NCBI GenBank assembly: GCA_031761405.1 | Contig: JASEVX010000001.1 | Span: 25,053,606 to 25,117,605, forward strand | Length of the DNA: 64,000 nt | Source of the DNA: Serripes groenlandicus | Lineage: Eukaryota; Mollusca; Bivalvia; Cardiida; Cardiidae | Direction: 5' to 3' | Part shown: one piece after another, positions 29,801 to 41,800 of the stretch | Numbering within the stretch: position 1 is the stretch's first letter | Layout of the letters: each line of letters begins with the position of its first letter | Program-made: the position numbers and the translations under genes | The notes under the pieces: model-generated | The model's database searches: none | Told to the model about the DNA's origin: nothing | The model's input: only the letters and a program-made list of their open reading frames with translations

Positions 29801-32800
29801 TTGTAATGTTTTCAAAAGTCGTCTGCAACAGCAGGCGTCAAATGTCGTCTTTGTGAAGTAATGAGTTAAGAATGTGTCAACCATGCAAGGATGAAGCAGA
29901 CAACTTTAAAAACATTTAATGATGCAAACATTTGGAAAAGGAGAAATTTCTCAACTTTATTCAATAATATCACTTTAATAGAGAATTTCTTAACTTGTAA
30001 ATGAAAGTATGATTTTCAGGAAAAACACCCCAAAACAATGTGTCAATAAATTGCTCAATTCAAATTAAACCAACAGTTTTCCATTCCCAAGCAATGTATT
30101 AATATTTTATCACTACTGGTCATTTATAAATACCATATATTTTTTAAGTTTTTTGCTTAATATGACAATCAAACGTGATTAAAAAAGGATAGATGTTTTA
30201 TATCAAGCTTTTTCTCCTTTGGCCACAATGTTCTTTGAAGTTGTCTGCTGCAAAAGGAATGGGTTTATGATGGTAAAACAAGGACTAAGATTTGCTTGAA
30301 GTAAAATACAATTTATAAAATATAAATTTTGTACCTCTAGATAAGATGTTATACCTGCTGTAAAACGCTCCTATTATTGGAGTTGAACTCACTGTAATCA
30401 TTCATATGTATGCAAACGTGTCTTAAATAATCAGGACTGTTGTCTCAAGTACATACTACATTTGACCCTTTCCCTCATAATTTTTTTGTAGCATATGCAG
30501 GTACAAATATGGTAAATCTCCATTAATTGAAGTAGAATTATTGAATCAAGTTTAAAACATTGTGGCAAGTGGAGAAATTGCTCATATTGAGCAATTTCTC
30601 CTCTTGCCATTATGTTTTCAAAATTCGTCAGCTACAGTAACAGAGGTGTCTGTATGTTGGAAAGGGTTGAAACCACAAACCCGTTTATCTGATGTATTTT
30701 TAGTATCTCTCAAACTGAAACACGTTTCATGATAAAGTCCTGAAACCCAACATGGATTTTAACCCTTTCCCTCATATAGACACTTTCTGACGCCTCTGCA
30801 GCAGACGGCTTTTTGAAAACATAGTGACAAAAGAAGAAATTGCTCAGAACAAGCAATTTCTCCTTTTGCCACAATGTTTTCCACTTTAAGTCATAGGTTA
30901 TCCATTCAATTACAGAGATTTTCTATTTTTTGACAAAATATGTTCAAAGTCATCTGCTGCAGAGTTGTCGTATGTGGGAAAGGGTTAACCCTTTCCTTCT
31001 TACAGACGACTTGTCGAAATATTGTGACAAAAGGAAAATATGCTCACAACAAGCATTATCTCCTTTTTTCCACAAATCTTTCCACTCAATTCAAAAATTG
31101 TATTTCATTTAAAGACATTTTCCATATTTTTGGCAGAATGATTTCAAAGGCGTCTGCTGTAGAATTCTTGTATTTGGTAAAGCGTTGAAAAATAATGAAG
31201 CTTTTTTTGAAATATATTAACACATGTACATTGTTAAGCATTCTTAGCTGAAGTTTTAGCTCGCAATGTGTGTTTCAGGACTGTTATTAACCCTTTCCCA
31301 CATACAGACGTTTTCTGACGCCCCTCTAGCAAACGACTTTTGAAAACTTTGTGACAAAAGAAGAAATTGCTCAAAACAAGCAGATTTGTTGTATATGGGA
31401 AGGGTTAACCCTTTCCCTCATACGACAATTCTGCAGTAGACGACTTTGAACATATTTTGTCAAAAAATAGAAAATCTTTATAATTGAATGGATAACCTAT
31501 GACTAAAACTGTAAAACATTGTGGAAAAAGGAGGAATTGCTCGTTTTGAGCAATTTCTTCTTTTGTCACTATGTTTTCAAAAAGCCATCTGCTGCAGAAG
31601 CGTCAGAAAACGTCCTATATGAGGGAAAGGATTAATTAATGGAACATTTTACTTCATTATGTTTCAATTTTTTTTCTATCTAAATAAAATGGGTTTTCAC
31701 ATTTAACAGAAAAATTAATGTCTATTGAATACAGGGCTAAGGTCAAAATTGTTATATCGGAAAGTAGAAGATATGATTTTGATGGCAAGTTGAAAACATT
31801 GTGGGAAAAGGAGGAATTGCCCATAATGTGTTGTATGTGGGAAAGGGTTAAACTGAAACATTCTGAAGAAAGATTACGCCTGTTGAAATGTGTGCCACAT
31901 TGCTAAAGAAAAATAGGATACTTTTTATGGACAATTTCTCCTTTTACCACAATATTTTCAAAAAGTGTCTTTTGCCAATGCTAACAAAAGTCAGTGTGGA
32001 TAAGGGTTAAGTGGAGTTCCTTATGTCACAAAGATCCGGTCTGTTATCAGTGTTTGAAATTGACATTGTAATGTTTACATACATTACATATTATCATTTA
32101 TTATCATTTGCTAATCCACAATAAATTGTTTGTTAAACATATCAAACTACTATTTCGAAGAAAGACACACCATAATGGGAAAAGGAGAAAATAATTATGC
32201 ATTATGAGATTATTTTTTTCTGACAATGTATTAAAAAGTTATCTCTTGCAGTACTGGCCCCGATTCCACCAACAATACTTAACACTAAGTATTACTTAAA
32301 CTAGGGATTTTCCTAAGTTATTAGGAAACACATTCCACCAACGTTTTTCGCTAAGTAAAATACTTAAAAACTTAAAAACTTAGTTAAGTCGAAATACTTA
32401 ATTTAAGTTTTTAAGTTAAGTAAACGTTGGTGGAATCGGGGCCAGGTAGCTTAAAAAAGTATCTGTGTTTACCATTTCCCCCACCCTTTCCCTCATACAG
32501 ATGCTTTCTGATGCCTCTGCAGCAGACGGCTTTTTCAAAACATTATAAGTTACAAAAGAAGAAATTGCTCAAAAAGGAGCAATTTCTCCTTTTGCCACAA
32601 TGTTTTCCACTTTTAGTCATAGGTTATCCATTCAATTATAGAGATTTTCTATTTTTTGACAAAAAATGTTCAAAGTCGTCTGCTGCAGAATTGTCGTATG
32701 AGGGAAAGGATTAATGCAGACACATTTAGATGCATCTGCAGCAGACAACTTTTAATAATATTGTGTCCGGGGCTGGTATATATAGTTAAAACTTTTAAAT

Positions 32801-35800
32801 TCTCTGTGACCAAAAACATTTTCAAAAGATTTTGGCACAAAGGTTTCTAGGCTGAACCTTTATTATGCCTGTTTAAATTATTCTGGTCGAGCTCTTTCGG
32901 TAGAAACGCGAGCTGTCAATCCAGGGGTTGTGAGCAATTTCTCCATTTGCCACAATTTTTTCAATATCATTTAATAATCATATTTCCATTATAGAGATTT
33001 TCCTCATTTATGTTCGTATGTTTTCCAAGTCGTCCGCTGCAGATTTGCTGTATGTGGGAAAGGATTAAGTTCCACCAAATCAGGTGAGCTATCATGGTCC
33101 TCTTGTTTCCAGAATGTTTTCAAAGTGTTTATCTTCAGATTGTTGGGAAAAGGTCGAGTAAAGTCCTAACAATAACATATTCATTTCCTTTTCAGATCAA
33201 ACCTTGAAAGACTTAATCTCAAGAATTTAAAACAGAAAAAGAATCTCACAGAAACAACTTGTTCCGCCATTGAATTCACAGGACCACCCTTGTCTGTCAC
33301 CGCTATTCAACTGTTTAAAGGGGATGTGTTTGTCTGTTATAATGGCAGTGAGCTACGGAGATTTGAATTGAAGGTATGTGTTTGTCTGTTATAATGGCAG
33401 TGAGCTACGGAGATTTGAATTGAAGGTATGTGTTTGTCTGTTATAATGGCAGTGAGCTACGGAGATTTGAATTGAAGGTATTTGTTTGTCTGTTATAATG
33501 GCATTAAGCTACGGAGATTTTAATTGAAGGTATGTGTTTGTCTGTTATAATGGCAGTGAGCTACGGAGATTTTAATTGAAGGTATGTGTTTGTCTGTTAT
33601 AATGGCATTGAGCAACGGAGATTTGAATTGAAGGTATGTGTTTGTCTGTTATAATGGCAGTGAGCTATTGAGATTTGAATTGAAGGTATGTGTTTGGCTG
33701 TTATAATGGCAGTGAGCTATTGAGATTTTAATTGAAGGTATGTGTTTGTCTGTTATAAAGGTAGTGAGATACACATATTTGAATTGAAGGTATGTGCCTG
33801 TAATTTGGAATTGTTGCAAACTAGGGCATATTTAAACGCGCAAATGTATTTTTTGTATTGCCTGCCTAAGTAGAGTGACATGGAGACTTGAATTGAATGT
33901 ATGTGGCTGAAATTCTAAATTAATGGTAACTTATTATATATCTAAATGTGCAAATGTAATGTGTTGCCTGCGGTAGTAGAGTGACATGGAGATTTGAATT
34001 GAAGGTATGTGGCTAAAATTATAAATTAATTACAAACTATGGCATATCTAAATGCTCAAATATATTTTTTGTGTTGCCTGCATTCCTAGAGTGACACAAA
34101 GTGGTCTTTTCTTTGTCATCTGTCTGTCTGTCTGTTTGTCTGTATACATGTGAGGAATTTCACATTTTCATTTACTTACATTACTGACATGTGATACTTG
34201 TGTTTCCTTTAGTACTCTAGTTTTTCCCTTTCCCACATATGACAAATCCGCAGCAAACGACTTATGAAAATCTCTATAATTGTAGGTATACTTACTGTTT
34301 TGAGCAATTTCTTCTTTTGTTACAACTTTTGCGTCAATGATTATCAATCTATCCAGTGAATATACCTTCAGTTTCATATATAGATATTTCCTTAGTTGTC
34401 TGCTGCAGATTTTGTTCTGTGTGGGAAACAGTTTAAGTTGTCATCAATAAACATTGTGATACATTTGTAAGTGGAAAGTTTTGAAGAATCATGTTGACAA
34501 GATGTTCTATTGTTTTTCATTACAGACAGGAAAGATTCTGAGGGAACTAGATTGTTCCCCCTACCTAGTGAACTGCCTCCATGTCACCAGTGTGGAAGAG
34601 AGAGAGGATATTTTATACACTGCAGGGGCTTGCAAAAAACTCATGCTCTTCAATCCAACAGTAAGCTAATCTTTTCCCAATTTTATTTAAGCCTTTCCCT
34701 CATATAGACGCTTTCTGACGCCTCGCAGCAGACAGCTTTTTGAAAACATAGTGACAAAAGAAGAAATTGCTCAAAACGAGCAATTTCACCTTTTGCCACA
34801 ATGTTTTCCATTTTTAGTCATAGGTTATCCATTCAATTATAGAGATTTTTTATTTTTTAGCTCTACTGGCCAAAGGCCAGAAGGGCTTATGTCGTGGCGA
34901 TTCGTCCGTCTTCCCTGCGTCCGTCCGTCCGTAAACAATTTCTTGTTAACACGATACAGTCTTTACTTTTGATTGTATCTCAACCAAACTTATACAGTAG
35001 TTAGATATCCATGAGAGCTCGGTTCCTTTCGAAAACCAGCCACAGATCCGCCCATGCATGACTGGATTATGGCCCTTGAAATGGTCAAAATTGCTATAAT
35101 AGAGCTTGTTAACACGATACAGTCTTTATTTTTTATTGTATCTCAACCAAACTTATACAGTAGTTAGATATCCATGAGAGCTTGATTCCTTTCAAAAACA
35201 AGCCAGATCCGCACCATGCATGACTGAATTATGGCCCTTGAAATTGTCAAAATTGCTATAATAGGGCTTGTTAACATGATACAGTCCTTATTTTTGATTG
35301 TATCTCAATCAAACTTATACAGTAGTTAGATACCCATGAGAGTTTGGTTCATTTCTAAAAAACGACCAGATCTACCCATGCATGGCTGGATTATGGCCCT
35401 TGAAATTGTCAAAATTGCTATAATACAGCTTGTGAACACAATAGAGCTTCCATTTACTATCTGATCTTCACCAAACTTAGATGGTATTTGAATATTGATG
35501 ACATATTGGTTCCTTTTGAAACAGATCAATGCCAGTAGAGCATAGGCCCTCATGGGCCTCTTGTTTGACAAAATATGTTCAAAGTTGTCTGCTGCAGAAT
35601 GTCGTATGAGGGAAAGGGTTAACTAATTCTCACATTTAACAAATATGCAGCAGACAATTTCGCTAAAATCTAGAAATCGCTATAAATGAGTGTGTTATTA
35701 TCAAAAAGAGTTGGAAAACATTGTTTCAAAAGGAGAAATTGCTTGTAAATTATGAGCCTTTTAACTTTAATGTTTATAAAACTGTTACCAATGCATTTAA

Positions 35801-38800
35801 ATGCTTCTGTGTGTGGAAAAAAGGTTTACCCTGTCAATCAGTGAATGTCCTTTTTTCTTTACAGAATTTTAGCCTCATCACGACGTTTTCGTACTCAGAG
35901 AGGGTGATATGTCTCCATGAAAACTGGGGCCGTTTGTTTGTTGGGCTGGCTGATGGCTCTGTTTCTGTGCGCAGTCTTAAGGTAATACTTCACCGAATCT
36001 CATTGAAATCGGACCTAAATACATATATTGGATCTGACAATACCACTTAAAAGGTCGTTTCGAATTAACACTATACATTTACATTTATTCCTTTCCCTCA
36101 TATACACACTTTCTAACGCCTCTGCAGCAGATGGCTTTTTGAAAACATGGCAACAAAAGAAGAAATTGCTCAAAACAAGCAATTTCTCCTTTTGTCACCA
36201 TGTTTTCATTTCTGTTCAATTATTATTATTTCATTTAAAGGGATTTTCTGTGCTTTTGCCTAGATGTTTTCAAAGTCGTCTGCTGCAGATTTGTATTTGG
36301 GAAAGCATTAAATATTCTATACAATCGGAACATTCGGCACTCATTGCTTCTCTATCTTGTTTATTTATTTATTTGGTTTATCTCCCCTTTATAATTTTGT
36401 AGGCGACAATTTGTTTGGCTGACACAAAGGTCAATCTTAGGCGACCTTTAACAGTCAGTCTCCGGATCTTTACAAGAGTTTGCTACTGCAGCAAAGTTTA
36501 GATCTGGTTTTAATCTACTAAACAATATTTAGCGGCAAAATAAATGGCTCATCATTTAGCCACACAATTGATGAAGTTGATTGGAAATATGGTATTGCCA
36601 CATACATATGAACATACTATTATTATTGATGATCACTAGCGAAATATAGAGGATATTTGTTTATTTTGAGTGGATATGGAATATATCTCATTGAGAAGTG
36701 ATGCAATTGAATATTTTCACGAGCGCGTAGCGTGAGCGAAAAATGTTAAAATTGTATCACTTCGAGTTGTATTATATTCCATATACACTTAAAACAAACA
36801 AATTTTCTTTTTATATAATGATAATTGATGACAAAAAAATAATATAACGTGTGTAGTATAACATAACCGAATACTAGGAAAATGTCGTCACGTCAACGGT
36901 TTGACGTCATAACGTGAATCCCTTTGGCGCCATACCTATATCATTCACAGGGTGGTATCTCACTGATAGAACTCGGTATCTCATTGTTTAGCATTAAATA
37001 AAATAGACTGTTAGATATTCTGAAATAAAAAAACATGTAATAGTAAATAAAGTAATAGACAAACTTTGAAGATAACATTTCTAATGCTCTAGATGTTACT
37101 TTCATCTCGTTAATTGTTTTAACCCTTTCACTCATATGACAATTCTGCAGCAGACGACTTTGAACATATTTTGTCAAAAAATAGAATATCTCTTTAATTG
37201 AATGGATAACCTATGACTAAAAGTGGAAATCATTGTGGCAAAATGAGAAATTGCTCGTTTTGAGCAATTTCTTCTTTTCTCACAATGTTTTCAAAAAGCT
37301 GTCTGCTGCAGAGGCATCAGAAAGCGTCTATATGAGAGAAAATCAATGTTGGGTCTTAATGACAGCAAGTGAATTTTAAAAACACTGTGGGTAAAATCTG
37401 AAATTGCTTATTTTCTTCTCTGTCCTACATTTTGCCAAAAGTTTTTCCACCAATTTGGAGATTGAATATTAGCATGTAGGGTAAGGTTTAAATATTTCAT
37501 TCCAGACTGATAAGGAACTAAACACGTTCTCCTGCACTGCCTCCCTAATACACTGTCTGACTAGTGTTAGCGCCGGAATGACCAAAATGTTGTGTTTGGG
37601 CACGGGAGACAAAATAATTTACATCCTCGATGCAATCACAGGCTTACTTATCACCATGCTAGAGGGCCATACACAGCCCCCACTGTGTATTCAGGTATGT
37701 ACTTACCCTTTCTAACATACAGCAGATGACTTTGATACCATCAAGGCATAAAAATGGAAAATCTCTTGAAAGGAAAGAATGATAATTGTTTAGTCGATTT
37801 GTTGCAAACTTGCAGCACTGATGATTACTGATACGAAAATGGAACAATAAATGGAACAACCATAGCATGTCGATTATTAACCCTTCCCTCATACAAAAAT
37901 TCTGCAGCAGACGACTTTGAACATATTTTGTCAGAATATGGAAAATCTCTATAATTGAATGGATAACCTATGACTTAAAGTGGATTACATTGTGGCAAAA
38001 GGAGAAATTGCTTGTTTTGAGCAATTTCTTCTTTTGTCACTATGTGTTCAAAAAGCTGTCTGCTGCAGAGGTGTCAGAAAGCGTCTATATGACGGAAAGG
38101 GTTAAATTAAAGAGATATTTGACTCTGCTTGTTTGGCCATTTTCTCACTTATTGTCTTCGTGTCATCTTCAATATCGTAATGTAGTTAGCCTGTGGCCAT
38201 CAGATGTGCAAAGCACAAGAACCATAACTGTAATGTGCCTTTTGTTAGAGTAATCTCCCCTTTTCAACATTCATAATCCTTGCATGCATATTATTTGAGT
38301 TATTCTATCCCCCTTTGTCTTTTATTTGTCCAGCCATTGAAAAAAGAAATGGGGCTATTGTGATACCGTTGGCTTCGTCGTCGTCACAAAAACTTAACCT
38401 TACATCATAACACAAAAACCATTCAACATTTTCAAATGAAACTTGGTACACATGTTACTTGAGACAATATGCATGTATATATACCAATTCACAAAACTCT
38501 GGCATTAATCTTTAACCTGCAGGTGACAAAGCACACAAGTAAACCCTTTCCCACATGTAGACTCTTTCTGATACCTCTGCAGGAGACAACTTTTGAAAAC
38601 ATGGCGGAGAAATTTTATTAATGAGCAATTCCTTCTTTTGCCACAATGTTTTTTAACCCCTTCCCGCATACAGACACTTTCTGATGCTTTTGCAGCAGAC
38701 CACTTTTGAAAGTATTGCGGCAAAAGTTGAAATTGCTCATGACAAGCAATTTCTTCTGTTGCCAAAATGTTTTCTATTCAATTCAATAATTATATTTTCA

Positions 38801-41800
38801 TTTGTAGAGATTTCCGATATTTTTGCCTATATGTTTTCTAAGTCACATGCTGCAGATTAATTGTATGTGGTAAAATGGTAATAATTGAACACTCACTTAT
38901 GCAAAATTTGAATGTTTTTGCCAGTATGTTTTCAAAATCATCCGCTGCAGATTTATTGAATGAGTGAAAGATTTAAGGAACTTAGTTTATGGAGTAAATG
39001 GTATATTTGCACATGATATTTCAGCTGATGGGAGATAAAATAATCAGCGGATCAACGGACCATACCATACTGGTGCACAATGTATCTGTAAGTATTCTAT
39101 CTTATCCCTTTTTTCCCCATGCAGACCCATTTCGACTCATTTGTTGCAGACGACTTTTGAAAACCCAAAACTCTGCTGCAAATTTATTGTATGTTGGAAA
39201 GCGTGAATAATTTTGTTTATGCAAGAAAAAGACATGCTTAACCCTTTCCCTCATATAGACGCTTTCGAACGCCTCTGCAGCAGACAGTTTTTTTGAAAAC
39301 ATAGTGACAAAAGAAGAAATTGCACAAAACGTGCAATTTCTCCTTTTGCCACAATGTTTTCCACTTTTCGTCATAGGTTATCCATTCAATTATGGAGATT
39401 TTCTATGTTTTAACAAAATACGTTCAAAGTCGTCTGCTGCAGATTTGTTGTATAAGGGAAAGGGTTAAGCTGACGATCCAGTCGGGCTATCAATCCCATC
39501 TTCCATACAATTTGTTTTTCTGTTTGTATTGTGTTTTATGCAACAACAATTATGGCATTACCAGTACTGCTGGTCTATTTATTCTGACACCAGCAGTTCA
39601 TTTGTAATGCTAACCCCACACTCTTGAGTGCCAAGAAGGAAAAGTCATTACTACCTTTCTTAGTAGTGGTGGATCAAACACTCGACCTCCAGCACCCGAG
39701 GCAGACAGTCTACTACAACACCACTGTAATTGTCTTCAATACGATAAACTAGACTTCAGTATGTGTCGATTTACAGAGAAAAAATAGACTTAAATGGTCT
39801 TTTTCACAAAATGTCTCTCATATTACACACACAAACCCTTTGGTGCGGGTACCAAAAAAGAAATGTTTCAATAAGAAGTTCAAATAAGGATGTTACCCTT
39901 TCTCACATACAAGAAATCTTCTGCAGACAACTTTGAAAATATCTTACGCAAATATATGAACAAATGTCTGTAAATAAAAGTTGTCATAATGTTTTCTGCT
40001 GCAGACTTCAAAATGCATCATAAAAAATATCTCTAAATTAAAGTTTAAGTATTGATTAGAGTTGAAAACATTGCGGCAAAAGGAGAATTTTCTCGTTTGA
40101 GCAATTTCTCCTTTAGTCAATATGGTTTCAAAAGACGTCTGCTGCAGATGCATAAGAAATCGTCAATATGTGGGAAAGGGTTTAGCTCTGTTTATGTGTC
40201 ATTTTATATTTCTATTTAATGTCTATTTCAGTCCGGCCAACTGTTAAAGACGGTCTCCACCAAGGTTCCTCTTTCACAGCTATGGACGGATGGGTCTAAT
40301 ATCTATGCTGCCAGTCTGGATCAAGTCATTAGGATGTATGATCCAGTGAGTGATCTCCCTTTGTATAGTTTTATGTCCCATCAAGATGTTCCTGTATATT
40401 AGCGAAAAACAGCCAGTTGCTTGGAAAGACTGTTGTGTGGAGAACTGGTGTAAGATAGTCAGGAAACACATGAGTAGGTGAACTGACTGCCGTGATATGA
40501 CCCAAAATTTGTTGAAAATGGCTTAAAACCCCAATCAATCAATGAATCCTGTTTATTAGCCAATTTCGAAATTTAAAAAAGGGTTATATTTTATTACATC
40601 TAAAACATTTAATTTTGTTTATATAGATAGCATAATCGGGCCTGCTCTAGAAAAGAGATCTTATCCATTGTCATTACCTGCAGTTTAAATTTGGAGATTA
40701 ACATGTACAATATCGAGTTTGACTTTTAATACCGAGGCCTGTAACTTGTGATTGTTTTTAATATTTAACGTTGACTCACAAACGTATTTCAACGCGATTT
40801 TAATCATTGGACCCCTATTAACCCTTTCCCTTATATAGACGCTTTCTGATGCCTCTGCAGCAGAAGGCTATTTGAAAACATAGTGACAAAAGAAGAAATT
40901 GCACAAAACGTGTATGTCGGACCCTTCAATATAATGCCTATAGATTTGTCCTTAACCTTTTCCCACATATAACATATTTGCAGCAGGAGAAAATATCTAG
41001 GCAGAAATAGGGTATATCTATAATTATTTAATAGAGTTGAAAACATAGGGCAAAAGGGGAATTATTGCTCATTATGAAATTTCTCCTTTTGTCAAAATAT
41101 TCTTCAAAAGTCGTCTGTCTGCTGCAGAGGCATCAGAAAGCGTCTGAATGTGGGAAAGGTTTATCAATAAGCAATACTCTAGGAAAATCAACCTTCAGAG
41201 TTTCATGTAAACGAAGATCCGCTGAAGCATTTATTGATCCAATATGATCCAAATACCCTGTACAGTCGAACCCGTGTTTAAAGACCACCCATGGAAAGAG
41301 ATTAATCTGGTCTTTGGTCACAGGTGCGCTTTAATTACATGGTCATTTATGCAGAAAACGAGTAATCGAAAAATTAAAAGTGTGCTTGCTAAAGACAGGG
41401 AAATGCCATACAAAGATGGTCTTCAGCACAGGTTTGACTGTATATGTTTCTGAAAACCAAGTGTTTTACAGATGTGTCAAAAATGTGCATGCATGTGGGA
41501 ACGGGTTTTTAAGATTTACGAGAGCTCAGGGGGGTACTGATTACTGTGATATTGTGTCATTTTTAGAACATGAAGCTGAGTGAAGTATACATGACAAAAG
41601 TAATTGTTACCTTTGGGATGATCAGTAATGGACTCCTGTTTACTGGTAACCGCAATGGTATGGTGGAGGCCATTCCCCTGTCTTCTCTAAGTGGTCAAAA
41701 TATAAGCAAGGTATGTTCATTTTTTCCTTTTCTTCACCCTTTCCCACATACAATAAAGTTGCAGCAGACGACTTTGAAATCTTCTGGAGACTAAAATGGA

